Positions 16,305 through 25,138 of a stretch of 64,000 nt of DNA are shown one piece after another. The position numbers and the translations under genes are program-made. How positions within the stretch are numbered: position 1 is the first letter of the stretch; every line of letters starts with the position of its first letter. The notes beneath the pieces were generated by a model. It had not been told where the DNA came from and made no database searches. It saw only the letters and a program-made list of their open reading frames with translations. This DNA comes from Morganella morganii_D (lineage in GTDB: Bacteria; Pseudomonadota; Gammaproteobacteria; Enterobacterales; Enterobacteriaceae): assembly GCA_044772875.1 (NCBI GenBank), contig CP173058.1:372001-436000 (forward strand), written 5' to 3'.

Positions 16305-17282
16305 TCAGGCGCGATCAACTGGGAATGCGATCACATCGCTGATCCGCTCTGCACCCAGCGCAAGCATAACCAGGCGGTCGATCCCCAGCGCCACTCCGGC
16401 ACATTCCGGGAATCCGTGCTCAAGCGCTGCCAGCAGATGCTCATCAATCGGCTGTTCCGGCAGACCCAGACTGGCCCGTTTGCGGTTATCCCGCTCAAAA
16501 CGCTGACGCTGCTCAGCGGCATCGGTCAGTTCACGGAAGCCGTTTGCCAGCTCAATCCCTTTGTAATACACCTCAAAACGCTCAGCCACGCGGTGATCTT
16601 CAGAGCTGATCTCCGCCAGTGAGGCCTGGCTTGCCGGGAAGTGATAAATAAAGGTCGGTTTTTCCAGCCCGATATGCGGCTCCACACCGACCATAAACAG
16701 CAGTTGTAAAATGGTATCGCGATCTTCCTCGGTATCCGCAATATTGCTGACATCCAGTTTGGCCGCGACCTCTCGCAATTTGTCTTTCTCTGCGGTCAGC
16801 GGATCAATATCCAGGTAGCGCAGGAAAGCCTGCTGGTAGGATAACGATTCTGCACTTTCACACTCTAAGGTTTGTTGTAATAAATCATCAACCTCATTTA
16901 TCAGACGGTACATATCATAATGAGGGCGATACCATTCGAGCATGGTGAACTCCGGATTATGATAACGTCCGGCTTCCTCGTTACGATAGCTGCGGCCCAT
17001 CTGATAAATGGGGCCGCTGCCCGCTGCCAGCAACCGTTTCATGTGGTATTCCGGGCTGGTCATCAGATAAAGCGTTATTCCCTGTGCGGCACCGGGGCCG
17101 ACAAATTGAGTTTCAAAGGCGCGCAGATGGACATCGGTGACGGTCGCCTGACTCATGGTCGGCGTTTCGACTTCTAATACACCTCTGTCTGCAAAAAAAT
17201 GTCTGATTTCATTAACAATTTTTGCACGTTTTAATAGATTGGCTATCGGGGCAGTCGGCTGCCAGCCCGCAATATCACTCAT
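16305..17282 (-). CDS. epmA: Elongation factor P-(R)-beta-lysine ligase EpmA
   Basis: A lysyl-tRNA synthetase paralogue lacking the anticodon-binding domain; it attaches (R)-beta-lysine to EF-P to relieve polyproline stalling. It has 325 residues, equal to E. coli EpmA (PoxA/GenX/YjeA). Class II core motifs are visible: the motif 2 region MGRSYRNEEAGRYHNPEFTMLEWY and motif 3 GVALGIDRLVML. In E. coli epmA lies far away near frdABCD; here it sits between tyrA and pheA. The EF-P and epmB genes are outside the window. Confidence 0.96.
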   Translation of the reverse strand: MSDIAGWQPTAPIANLLKRAKIVNEIRHFFADRGVLEVETPTMSQATVTDVHLRAFETQFVGPGAAQGITLYLMTSPEYHMKRLLAAGSGPIYQMGRSYRNEEAGRYHNPEFTMLEWYRPHYDMYRLINEVDDLLQQTLECESAESLSYQQAFLRYLDIDPLTAEKDKLREVAAKLDVSNIADTEEDRDTILQLLFMVGVEPHIGLEKPTFIYHFPASQASLAEISSEDHRVAERFEVYYKGIELANGFRELTDAAEQRQRFERDNRKRASLGLPEQPIDEHLLAALEHGFPECAGVALGIDRLVMLALGAERISDVIAFPVDRA

Positions 17283-17436
17283 GCCGTAAGAACTCCGAAT
17301 AAAAATAAAGGGTGCAGTTTACCTGCAACCTCTGATGGTGACAAACAGATATGCAGAACATGCTACGTGTAAAATCCGGTGCTGAACAGGCCTATTGTGC
17401 GGTGGCGGGGTACCGGAGCACCCCGGGCGGGAATAA

Positions 17437-18588
17437 TCAGTCGATTAAAGCCGGCGGGACATGTTCTCCCGGATAACTGCCGAGAACTTTCACCGAACGG
17501 GCGATCGCCTGTAAGGCCTTGAGTGCCTGTTGCATAGATACTGAACGCAGATTGGCATGCACATCAATATAAAACATCTCCTCCCACGGTGTGCCGTGAA
17601 TAGGGCGCGACTCCAGTTTGCTCATCACAATGTCGTGCTCTTTCAGGATAATCAGGGCATCAACCAGTGCACCGGCCTGCTGTCCGGTTGCCATCAGCAG
17701 CGTCGTTTTCGCCGGCACCTGTTCTGATACCTCAATCGGCTGGCGGGCAATGACAATAAAGCGGGTCATATTCGTCTGCTGATTGGCAAGGTTCTGTGCA
17801 GCCGCCTGTAACCCGTACAGTGCACCACCGGCTTCGCTGCCGAGAGCTGCAACATCCGTCCGGTTGAGTGAAGCGACTTTTTCCATCGCCGCTGCGGTGC
17901 TTTCGCAGTATTCAATTTTGCGATCCGGGAACTGACTGAGATACTGACTGCACTGCTCAAACGGCTGCGGATGGCTGTAGAGGGTGGTGATCCCGGCAAT
18001 ATCCGCGCCCGGTATGGCCAGCAGACAGTGGTTCACCGGCAGGCGCAGCTCACCGACAATCGAAAGCGGGGTGCTCTGAAGTAAATCATAGACATCGTTG
18101 ATGGCACCGGAACTGGTATTTTCCAGCGGCAGCATCCCGTAGTCTGCCTGACCGTTTTCAACCAGTTCAAAAATATCGCGGAATTTGCGGCAACTGAACT
18201 CGGTCATATGATCAAAATGACGGGCAGAGTACTGACGCGCCGCCACATGTGAATAAGAGCCTCTCGGGCCGAGGAAGGCTATCCGGGCGCTGTTATCCGG
18301 CGTCTGATTAAGGTGCTTTTGTAAAATCGCCTGCTGGGTCAGGACAGAATCCTCGATAATCAGCTGGAACAGACGGGTGATATAAAATCCGTCCAGTCCG
18401 TGCGGTTTACCTTTGCTTATCAGCACATCCAGCAGTTCACGTTCGCGGTTCTTATCGCGGATAGGGCGGTTATCCTGCAATTTGGTCTGTGCAACGGCCA
18501 CAGCAAGCTGCCGCCGCTTTGCCAGCAAATCCAGCAATTGTATATCCAACTGGCTGATTTGTTCCCGTATAGCTAAAAGATCATTCAT
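17437..18588 (-). CDS. pheA: Bifunctional chorismate mutase/prephenate dehydratase
   Basis: Makes phenylpyruvate from chorismate via prephenate. It has 383 residues (386 in E. coli). An AroQ chorismate mutase occupies about 1-95 and the dehydratase about 105-285, with GPRGSYSHVAARQY and the catalytic TRF of NMTRFIVIA. The ACT regulatory domain at about 295-383 has GALVDAL and the ESRP motif that bind phenylalanine for feedback inhibition. Expression is set by the pheL leader and attenuator just upstream. Confidence 0.97.
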   Translation of the reverse strand: MNDLLAIREQISQLDIQLLDLLAKRRQLAVAVAQTKLQDNRPIRDKNRERELLDVLISKGKPHGLDGFYITRLFQLIIEDSVLTQQAILQKHLNQTPDNSARIAFLGPRGSYSHVAARQYSARHFDHMTEFSCRKFRDIFELVENGQADYGMLPLENTSSGAINDVYDLLQSTPLSIVGELRLPVNHCLLAIPGADIAGITTLYSHPQPFEQCSQYLSQFPDRKIEYCESTAAAMEKVASLNRTDVAALGSEAGGALYGLQAAAQNLANQQTNMTRFIVIARQPIEVSEQVPAKTTLLMATGQQAGALVDALIILKEHDIVMSKLESRPIHGTPWEEMFYIDVHANLRSVSMQQALKALQAIARSVKVLGSYPGEHVPPALID

Positions 18589-18620
18589 ATGTTGTCCTCA
18601 GACCCTGTTTTCCCGGCGAT

Positions 18621-18649
18621 AAAAAAAGCCTCCGCGGAGGGAGGCTTTT
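18621..18649 (-). terminator. pheA attenuator
   Basis: On the minus strand AAAAGCCTCCC pairs with GGAGGCTTTT and runs into a U-tract, 33 bases before pheA. Its 5' arm can instead pair with the GAGGCTTTTT copy at 18681-18690, right after the pheL stop, giving the antiterminator. This is the standard layout of phenylalanine attenuation. Confidence 0.9.
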
Positions 18650-18691
18650 CTGTGCGTCTTCGTTTTCTTTCTCACACGACAAAAAGCCTCA

Positions 18692-18739
18692 TTAACAGAA
18701 GCGAAAAAAGAAAAAGAAGAAGCGGATGCGGGGATACAT
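18692..18739 (-). CDS. pheL: pheA operon leader peptide PheL
   Basis: Fifteen-codon frame, MYPRIRFFFFFFRFC, with seven Phe codons (six consecutive), followed by the alternative hairpins upstream of pheA. When charged tRNA-Phe is scarce the ribosome stalls on the Phe run, favouring the antiterminator. It has the same length and role as E. coli PheL but a different sequence around the Phe block. Confidence 0.93.
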   Translation of the reverse strand: MYPRIRFFFFFFRFC

Positions 18740-18777
18740 GGTCAGTGTGTTGTCCGTTGTGTCATCTGATGATAGTT

Positions 18778-18806
18778 AATAGACCTGATGTAACCCGTTG
18801 TGTCAA
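18778..18806 (-). promoter_or_regulatory. Promoter of pheL-pheA
   Basis: On the minus strand: consensus TTGACA (plus 18801-18806), a 17-base spacer and TCTATT (plus 18778-18783), with the start expected about 30 bases before pheL. The -35 abuts the U-tract of the raiA terminator. Confidence 0.7.
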
Positions 18807-18834
18807 CCAAAAAAAACGCGCCCGGAGGGCGCGC
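18807..18834 (-). terminator. Terminator of raiA
   Basis: On the minus strand GCGCGCCC-TCC-GGGCGCG followed by eight T's, 28 bases after the raiA stop and directly joined to the pheL promoter. Confidence 0.92.
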
Positions 18835-18862
18835 AGAGACAAAACTCAATTTATTATATTTT

Positions 18863-19207
18863 TTATTCTGCGGATTCTTCATCAGACACAAGGTTCGCTT
18901 CTTTGACGCTGTTATCCGCGCGGCGCGCTTCACCTTTGTGCTGTGCTTTATTCAGCTGCCGTTCCAGTTTCGCCAGTAATTCATTGATGGCGGCATACAT
19001 ATCAGCGTGTTTGGCGCTGGCAACTAAATTTCCATTCGGTGTGCTGATGGTGGCATCAACCACAAAACCCTGCGGATCTTTTGCGAGGATAATGTGCGGA
19101 TTAATTAAAGGAACCTGCCACTTACTCAGCTTATCGAGACGGCTTTCAACATGCTCCCGGATTGCCGGGGTAATCTCCATTTGCTTACTGGTGATATTCA
19201 CATTCAT
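18863..19207 (-). CDS. raiA: Ribosome-associated inhibitor RaiA (short hibernation-promoting factor family)
   Basis: Binds the decoding site of 70S ribosomes in stationary phase or cold shock, blocking translation and preventing 100S dimer formation. It has 114 residues (113 in E. coli YfiA), starts MNVNITSKQMEITPAIREHVESRL and includes ADMYAAINELLAKLERQL. The C-terminal tail is acidic/polar and variable, as in the family. A GAGAGGT ribosome-binding site precedes it. Confidence 0.96.
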   Translation of the reverse strand: MNVNITSKQMEITPAIREHVESRLDKLSKWQVPLINPHIILAKDPQGFVVDATISTPNGNLVASAKHADMYAAINELLAKLERQLNKAQHKGEARRADNSVKEANLVSDEESAE

Positions 19208-19465
19208 AGTGACCTCTCTTTGTTACATCCGTCTTGTTGATATTCAGAATACGTTGGTGGCGGCAAGAAAAAATTGATCGTCGTCACTAATATTTTTTAG
19301 TTTTTTCAAAAGGTTATAATTTTGTGACTCAGGCTGAGAATACAGAGGATACAACTTGCGGGAAAGGCGCGAATCGTGCATCATTGATAAGTTGGCTGAC
19401 CGCATATTCTCAGAGACGAGAAGGCTGTCGGCCATTTTTTATGCAGTAACATGATGATAAAACAA
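19208..19465. other. raiA upstream region with a 9-bp inverted repeat
   Basis: Contains the raiA promoter region and an inverted repeat CTGAGAATA (19334-19342) / TATTCTCAG (19405-19413) with 62 bases between. On the plus strand this is followed by GGCTGTCGGCC and a T6 run near 19440, which would suit a small RNA ending there. No convincing coding frame is seen. Confidence 0.5.
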
Positions 19466-19494
19466 TAAAAAAGCCATCCGGAGATGGCCTTTTT
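19466..19494 (-). terminator. Terminator of bamD
   Basis: Minus-strand stem GGCCATC-TCC-GGATGGC flanked by A's and followed by six T's, 22 bases after the bamD stop. Confidence 0.9.
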
Positions 19495-19516
19495 AATCAG
19501 ATGAGTAAAACGGAAC

Positions 19517-20251
19517 TCAGTTGCGCGGGTTGGCGGCAATCAGCTGTGCCACTTTTCCGGCTTCTGCCGTTAATCCCAGTTCATTATAGGCATTTTCCAT
19601 CAGCGGCAGCGCCTGGCGTGTCGCCAGTGTGTCCGGGTAGTCACGCAGCATTAATTCAACACGATTAATCACCGCGACATATGCCCCGCGTTTCGTGTAG
19701 AATTTCGCAACTGCCAGTTCAAAGGCCGCAAGGCGATCTTTGAGGAATACCAGACGTTTTGCGGAGTCTGTCGCATAGATACTGGTCGGGTAATAACGCA
19801 GTAACTGGCTGAAATCCTGGAATGCCACGCGCGCGTTCTGCGGGTCACGGTCCGCACGATCGATACCAAAGAAACTCTGCAGCATGTTATCATCAAGCGC
19901 CTGAGCGGTCAGACCGCGCATATACAGGACGTAATCGATGTTCGGATGGGTCGGGTTCAGACGCATGAAACGGTCGATTGAGGCCAGCGCCATCTGTAAA
20001 TCACCTGCTTTGTAGTAGGCGTAAATCAGATCCAGCTGAACCTGCTGTGAATACGGGCCGAAAGGAAAACGGTTATCGAGGGTCTCGAGCTGCGTGATGG
20101 CCCCTTTATAGTTACCGTCCTGTAATTTTTCCTGGCCGACAGTATACAGCTCTGACGGTGAGGCATCCGGGAGAATTTCCTTGTTTCCGGAACAGCCGGA
20201 CAACATGAGGCTTAGCGTGGCTGCGGCCACGAGATATTTCATACGTATCAT
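19517..20251 (-). CDS. bamD: Outer-membrane assembly lipoprotein BamD
   Basis: Essential lipoprotein of the BAM complex that, with BamA, folds beta-barrel proteins into the outer membrane. The frame extends upstream, but the start MIRMKYLVAAATLSLMLSGC at 20251 gives a lipoprotein signal with lipobox LSGC (Cys20) and a 244-residue protein (245 in E. coli). Five TPR-like repeats follow, for example LDNRFPFGPYSQQVQLDLIYAYYKAGD and LNPTHPNIDYVLYMRGL. Divergent from rluD, as in E. coli. Confidence 0.97.
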   Translation of the reverse strand: MIRMKYLVAAATLSLMLSGCSGNKEILPDASPSELYTVGQEKLQDGNYKGAITQLETLDNRFPFGPYSQQVQLDLIYAYYKAGDLQMALASIDRFMRLNPTHPNIDYVLYMRGLTAQALDDNMLQSFFGIDRADRDPQNARVAFQDFSQLLRYYPTSIYATDSAKRLVFLKDRLAAFELAVAKFYTKRGAYVAVINRVELMLRDYPDTLATRQALPLMENAYNELGLTAEAGKVAQLIAANPRN

Positions 20252-20388
20252 CACGTGTTGATTATCCTCTGAATATTTTTTAGGGAGCACTCCGTACAGC
20301 TCCCGCTGGCGATCACGATACAATACCACATAGTTTAAATGAAACGGTGTTACCGTTCAAAATATAACTTTCTGAAACAGAGACAAAC

Positions 20389-21366
20389 ATGGCTCAAGAA
20401 ATACAACTTACCGCAACTATTGATGAATCACAGCTCGGTCAGCGTTTAGATCAGGCTTTGGCGGAATTGTTCCCTGATTATTCACGATCACGTATAAAAG
20501 AATGGATCTTAGATGACAGGGTTCAGGTTAACGGCCGTCTTGTCAACAAACCAAAAGAAAAAATGCTGGGCGGAGAGCAGATCAGTATTGATGCACTGAT
20601 TGATGAAGACATGCGTTTTGAACCGCAAAATCTGCCGCTCAATATCGTTTATGAAGATGATGATATCCTGGTGATTAATAAGCCGCGTGATTTTGTGGTA
20701 CATCCGGGGGCGGGTAATCCGGACGGAACGGTCCTTAACGCACTGCTGTATCACTATCCGGATATTGCCGATGTGCCGCGCGCGGGCATCGTTCACCGTC
20801 TGGATAAAGATACCACCGGGCTGATGGTGGTGGCGAAAACCGTTCCTGCCCAGACCCGGCTGGTGGAGTCACTGCAACTGCGTGAAATTACCCGTGAATA
20901 TGAAGCCGTGGCTAACGGCCGCATGACGGCAGGCGGTAAAGTGGAAGAACCGATTTCCCGCCACCCGGCTAAACGTACCCATATGGCCGTTAACCCGATG
21001 GGTAAACCGGCGGTGACACATTACCGTGTGATGGAGCATTTCCGTGCCCACACCCGTCTGCGTCTGCGTCTGGAAACCGGCCGTACTCACCAGATCCGTG
21101 TGCATATGGCACATATCAATCATCCGCTGGTGGGTGATCAGCTCTACGGCGGGCGTCCGCGTCCGCTTAAAGGCGCAAGTGATGAATTCCGCGATGCACT
21201 GCGTGAATTTGACCGCCAGGCACTGCACGCCACCATGCTGCGTCTTTATCATCCGATCACCGGGATTCAGATGGAGTGGCATGCGCCGATTCCGGATGAT
21301 ATGGTGAAACTGATTGAGGTTCTCAAATCTGACGCACAAGCGCATCAGGATGATATGGACTGGTAA
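20389..21366 (+). CDS. rluD: 23S rRNA pseudouridine synthase RluD
   Basis: Makes pseudouridines 1911, 1915 and 1917 in helix 69 of 23S rRNA. It has 325 residues (326 in E. coli). An N-terminal S4-like RNA-binding domain (SRIKEWILDDRVQVNGRLV) precedes the catalytic core with the signature HRLDKDTTGLMVVAKT, including the nucleophilic Asp. It is followed 9 bases later by pgeF on the same strand. Confidence 0.97.
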   Translation: MAQEIQLTATIDESQLGQRLDQALAELFPDYSRSRIKEWILDDRVQVNGRLVNKPKEKMLGGEQISIDALIDEDMRFEPQNLPLNIVYEDDDILVINKPRDFVVHPGAGNPDGTVLNALLYHYPDIADVPRAGIVHRLDKDTTGLMVVAKTVPAQTRLVESLQLREITREYEAVANGRMTAGGKVEEPISRHPAKRTHMAVNPMGKPAVTHYRVMEHFRAHTRLRLRLETGRTHQIRVHMAHINHPLVGDQLYGGRPRPLKGASDEFRDALREFDRQALHATMLRLYHPITGIQMEWHAPIPDDMVKLIEVLKSDAQAHQDDMDW

Positions 21367-21375
21367 GGAGTTATA

Positions 21376-22122
21376 ATGACCGCACTGATTACCCCGGAAT
21401 GGCAGCTGCCCGCAGGCGTGAGTGCCTGCAGCTCATTACGTACAGGCGGCGTCAGTCAGCCGCCGTTTGACAGCCTCAATCTGGGACTGCATACCGGCGA
21501 TTCCCCGGAGGATGTCGCCCGTAACCGGGCGATTCTGGCAGAGGCGGCCGGTTTCCCGGATACACCGCTCTGGCTGAATCAGGTACACGGAACGGATGTC
21601 GCTATTCTGGATGACAACACACCGCGCGGCCCGCAGGCCGATGCGGTCTATACCCGTACACAGGGGAAAGTCTGTGCGATTATGACGGCAGATTGCCTGC
21701 CGGTGCTGTTCTGTTCCCGTGACGGGCGCGAAGTGGCCGGTGCCCACGCAGGCTGGCGCAGTTTATGCGGCGGTGTGCTGGAAAATACCGTGTCCTGCTT
21801 TACTGCCGCGCCATCAGATATTATCGCCTGGCTGGGGCCGGCTATCGGTCCTCAGAAGTTTGAGGTCGGCGCGGAAGTCCGTGAAGCATTTATGGTGCAC
21901 GCCGCAGAAGCGGTAACGGCATTTATTGCTCATGGTGATAAATATCTGGCTGACATTTATGAACTTGCCCGTCAGCGTCTGGCCGCAGCAGGCGTTACTG
22001 CTGTTTCCGGCGGTACCGAATGTACCGTCACGGACACCGCCCGTTTTTTCTCTTACCGCCGTGATGCCCGTACCGGCCGGATGGCGTCATTCATCTGGAT
22101 CAACCCGCCGCAAAAATCATAA
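21376..22122 (+). CDS. pgeF: YfiH/PgeF multicopper-oxidase-fold protein (peptidoglycan editing, purine nucleoside phosphorylase family)
   Basis: 248 residues, DUF152/Cu-oxidase_4 family (E. coli YfiH, 243). Family members have been assigned purine nucleoside phosphorylase/adenosine deaminase activity and, in E. coli, a role in removing wrongly incorporated L-Ser from peptidoglycan precursors. Metal ligand motifs are present: NQVHGTDV, MTADCLPVLF and GAHAGWRSL. GGAG lies 7 bases before the start and it is coupled to rluD. The precise activity here is inferred. Confidence 0.93.
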   Translation: MTALITPEWQLPAGVSACSSLRTGGVSQPPFDSLNLGLHTGDSPEDVARNRAILAEAAGFPDTPLWLNQVHGTDVAILDDNTPRGPQADAVYTRTQGKVCAIMTADCLPVLFCSRDGREVAGAHAGWRSLCGGVLENTVSCFTAAPSDIIAWLGPAIGPQKFEVGAEVREAFMVHAAEAVTAFIAHGDKYLADIYELARQRLAAAGVTAVSGGTECTVTDTARFFSYRRDARTGRMASFIWINPPQKS

Positions 22123-22166
22123 CCTTCAGGATTACGCATAATATTTAATATTTTTTCAAAACTTGG

Positions 22167-22195
22167 CTTGAATATTTGACAAAAGTCCTCATTTA
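22167..22195 (+). promoter_or_regulatory. Sigma-32 heat-shock promoter of clpB
   Basis: CTTGAA (22167), a 14-base spacer, then CCTCATTTA (22187). This is close to the sigma-32 consensus and to the known E. coli clpB promoter, 40 bases before the start codon. Confidence 0.9.
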
Positions 22196-22234
22196 GTACT
22201 TAGCGAAAATTCAAAGCCATTTTTTGGAGGTGTT

Positions 22235-24808
22235 ATGCGTTTGGATCGTTTCACGAATAAATTCCAGCAAGCGCTCGCCGACGCCCGGTCTCTTGCAGTC
22301 GGGCACAGTAATCAGTTTATTGAACCCGTACATTTACTGTCAGCATTTCTGCATCAGGAAGGCGGGTCGGTGCGTCCGTTACTGGCATCAGCCGGGGCGG
22401 ATATCGCGCAGCTTAATCAGAAGATTGATGACACTATCAATCGCTTACCGCAGGTGGAAGGTTCCGCCGGGGATGTGCAGCCCTCACAGGATTTAATCCG
22501 TCACCTGAATATATGTGACCAGATTGCACAAAAACAAAATGATGCCTATATCGCATCCGAAATTTTTGTTCTGGCTGTATTAGAGAGCAACAGCTCATTA
22601 GCAGATGTATTAAAAGCAGCCGGGATTAATAAACAAACACTTAAGAAGGCTATAGACACTATGCGTGGTGGTGAGAATGTGAATGACCAGGGCGCGGAAG
22701 ATCAACGCCAGGCCCTGAAGAAATATACGATTGATTTAACTGAGCGTGCCGAATCCGGCAAACTCGACCCGGTTATCGGCCGTGATGAAGAAATCCGCCG
22801 GACTATCCAGGTATTACAGCGCAGAACCAAAAATAACCCGGTACTGATCGGGGAACCCGGGGTGGGTAAAACTGCTATCGTGGAAGGACTGGCGCAGCGT
22901 ATCGTCAACGGTGAGGTGCCGGAGGGACTGAAGAACAAACGTGTGCTGTCTCTGGATCTCGGTGCGCTGCTGGCGGGAGCCAAATATCGCGGTGATTTTG
23001 AAGAGCGTCTGAAAGCCGTTCTGAATGAATTATCCAAAGAAGAAGGCAATGTCATCCTCTTTATTGATGAGCTGCATACCATGGTCGGCGCAGGTAAAGC
23101 CGATGGTGCAATGGATGCAGGGAACATGCTGAAACCGGCACTGGCCCGCGGTGAACTGCACTGTGTGGGTGCAACCACACTGGATGAGTATCGTCAGTAT
23201 ATAGAGAAAGATGCGGCATTAGAGCGCCGTTTCCAGAAAGTCTATGTGGCAGAGCCGACAGTGGAAGATACCATCGCGATTCTGCGTGGTCTGAAAGAGC
23301 GTTATGAACTGCATCACCATGTTCAGATTACTGACCCGGCCATTGTCGCGGCGGCAACACTATCTCACCGCTATATCACGGATCGTATGTTACCGGATAA
23401 AGCGATTGACCTGATTGATGAAGCGGGTGCAAGTCTGCGTATGCAGATGGATTCTAAACCGGAATCCCTCGACAGACTGGATCGCCGTATCATTCAGTTG
23501 AAACTGGAACAGCAGGCACTGAAAAAAGAGTCTGATGACGCCAGTAAAAAACGGCTTGATATGCTGGAACAGGAATTAACTGAGAAAGAGCGCGAGTATG
23601 CGTCTCTGGAAGAAGAGTGGAAAGCAGAGAAAGCGACGCTGTCCGGTACCCAGCACATTAAAGCAGAGCTGGAGCAGGCGAAAACTACACTGGAACAAGC
23701 CCGCCGTACCGGTGATCTGACTAAAATGTCCGAATTGCAGTACGGTAAAATTCCGGAGCTGGAAAAACAGCTGGCAGCAGCAAATGCGGCAGAAGATAAA
23801 GAGATGAAACTGCTGCGTAATAAAGTCACTGATGTGGAAATCGCTGAAATCCTGGCGCGCTGGACCGGTATTCCGGTATCCCGCATGCTGGAAGGCGAGC
23901 GGGAAAAACTGCTGCGTATGGAGCAGGTAATGCACAGCCGTGTGATCGGTCAGAATGAAGCGGTTGATGCGGTTGCTAATGCAATCCGCCGTAGTCGTGC
24001 CGGGTTATCTGATCCGAATCGTCCTATTGGTTCGTTCCTGTTCCTGGGGCCGACCGGGGTGGGTAAAACTGAGTTGTGTAAAGCACTGGCGAATTTCCTG
24101 TTTGACAGTGACGATGCCATGGTGCGTATCGATATGTCCGAATTTATGGAAAAACACTCCGTTGCACGGCTTATCGGGGCACCTCCGGGATATGTCGGGT
24201 ATGAAGAGGGGGGGTATCTGACCGAAGCGGTCCGCCGCCGTCCTTATTCTGTCATTCTTCTGGATGAAGTGGAAAAAGCGCATCCGGATGTCTTCAACAT
24301 CTTATTACAGGTGCTGGATGACGGACGACTGACAGACGGTCAGGGGCGCACCGTGGACTTCCGTAATACGGTGGTGATTATGACCTCTAACCTGGGGTCT
24401 GACCGGATTCAGGAACACTTTGGTGAACTGAACTACGATGCAATGAAAGGTGCAGTCATGGAAGTGGTTTCTCATCACTTCAGACCGGAATTCATCAACC
24501 GTATTGATGAAGTGGTGGTATTCCATCCGCTGGCGAAAGAGCAGATCCACGAGATTGCGAAAATTCAGCTCAAACGGCTGTACAAACGTCTGGAAGAGCA
24601 CGGTTATCAGGTTACTATTACTGACAGCGCGCTGGACAAACTGGCAGAAGCCGGATTCGACCCGGTATTCGGGGCGCGTCCGCTGAAACGGGCTATTCAG
24701 CAGGAGATCGAAAACCCTATGGCACAGGCGATGCTGTCCGGCAAACTGATTCCGGGCAAAATGATCACCCTGGATTTAACCGATGGCGTGATCACCGCGA
24801 AACAGTAA
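22235..24808 (+). CDS. clpB: ClpB protein disaggregase
   Basis: Hexameric AAA+ chaperone that, with DnaK/DnaJ/GrpE, extracts proteins from heat-induced aggregates. It has 857 residues, identical to E. coli. The N domain spans 1-145, AAA1 has Walker A GEPGVGKT at 206-213, the coiled-coil M domain lies about 410-525, and AAA2 has GPTGVGKT at 605-612. An internal GTG at the MRGGENVNDQ segment matches the E. coli alternative start for the short isoform. The sigma-32 promoter, M domain and position before an rRNA operon mark it as the housekeeping chaperone rather than a type VI ClpV. Confidence 0.98.
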   Translation: MRLDRFTNKFQQALADARSLAVGHSNQFIEPVHLLSAFLHQEGGSVRPLLASAGADIAQLNQKIDDTINRLPQVEGSAGDVQPSQDLIRHLNICDQIAQKQNDAYIASEIFVLAVLESNSSLADVLKAAGINKQTLKKAIDTMRGGENVNDQGAEDQRQALKKYTIDLTERAESGKLDPVIGRDEEIRRTIQVLQRRTKNNPVLIGEPGVGKTAIVEGLAQRIVNGEVPEGLKNKRVLSLDLGALLAGAKYRGDFEERLKAVLNELSKEEGNVILFIDELHTMVGAGKADGAMDAGNMLKPALARGELHCVGATTLDEYRQYIEKDAALERRFQKVYVAEPTVEDTIAILRGLKERYELHHHVQITDPAIVAAATLSHRYITDRMLPDKAIDLIDEAGASLRMQMDSKPESLDRLDRRIIQLKLEQQALKKESDDASKKRLDMLEQELTEKEREYASLEEEWKAEKATLSGTQHIKAELEQAKTTLEQARRTGDLTKMSELQYGKIPELEKQLAAANAAEDKEMKLLRNKVTDVEIAEILARWTGIPVSRMLEGEREKLLRMEQVMHSRVIGQNEAVDAVANAIRRSRAGLSDPNRPIGSFLFLGPTGVGKTELCKALANFLFDSDDAMVRIDMSEFMEKHSVARLIGAPPGYVGYEEGGYLTEAVRRRPYSVILLDEVEKAHPDVFNILLQVLDDGRLTDGQGRTVDFRNTVVIMTSNLGSDRIQEHFGELNYDAMKGAVMEVVSHHFRPEFINRIDEVVVFHPLAKEQIHEIAKIQLKRLYKRLEEHGYQVTITDSALDKLAEAGFDPVFGARPLKRAIQQEIENPMAQAMLSGKLIPGKMITLDLTDGVITAKQ

Positions 24809-24829
24809 TAACACAAGAAAGTAAAACTG

Positions 24830-24854
24830 AGGGGCGCGAAAGCGCCCCTTTTTT
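24830..24854 (+). terminator. Terminator of clpB
   Basis: GGGGCGC-GAAA-GCGCCCC tetraloop hairpin followed by six T's, 22 bases after the stop codon. Confidence 0.96.
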
Positions 24855-24912
24855 ATGCATTATGTGCAGTAAATCAGCAACGCTGCGCGGGTTTGCCCGG
24901 TTTTTGAGCGAA

Positions 24913-24964
24913 CGGAAAAAAAATTGAAATAAACACTTGCGTGATCTCAGCGAGTGTCTATAAT
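24913..24964 (+). promoter_or_regulatory. rRNA operon promoter P1 with UP element
   Basis: A-rich UP-element-like run (24913-24932), TTGCGT (24937), a 16-base spacer, consensus TATAAT (24959) and discriminator GCGCCACCACTGACACGG, nearly the same as E. coli rrn P1. Growth-rate and ppGpp control is expected. Confidence 0.9.
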
Positions 24965-25044
24965 GCGCCACCACTGACACGGAACAACGCGATAACACGC
25001 GGTTCCGGCAGAAAGAGAAAAGGCGGAAAGTTGAAAAACAACGC

Positions 25045-25074
25045 TTGACTCGAAGGGGCTGGAAAGCGTAATAT
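25045..25074 (+). promoter_or_regulatory. rRNA operon promoter P2
   Basis: TTGACT (25045), an 18-base spacer and TAATAT (25069), about 110 bases downstream of P1, the usual P1-P2 distance. Confidence 0.8.
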
Positions 25075-25126
25075 ACGCAGCCTCGCAACAACGCAGAAGA
25101 CCGGCAACGGCAGCGAAAATTGCAAC

Positions 25127-25138
25127 TGCTCTTTAACA
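25127..25138 (+). promoter_or_regulatory. boxA antitermination site, 16S leader
   Basis: TGCTCTTTAACA, the canonical NusB/S10-binding boxA, in the leader before 16S. It reduces Rho-dependent termination in the rRNA operon. Confidence 0.93.

Noticed and set aside
17407..17424. Hairpin GGGGT/ACCCC after pheA as terminator
   Set aside because: No T-tract on either strand follows it.
19244..19435. 63-codon minus-strand frame before raiA
   Set aside because: No ribosome-binding site or recognisable sequence, and it overlaps the probable raiA promoter region.
22235..24808. ClpB as the missing type VI ClpV
   Set aside because: It has the M domain, length and sigma-32 promoter of housekeeping ClpB and the E. 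coli position next to pgeF; a ClpV would be expected in the tss cluster.
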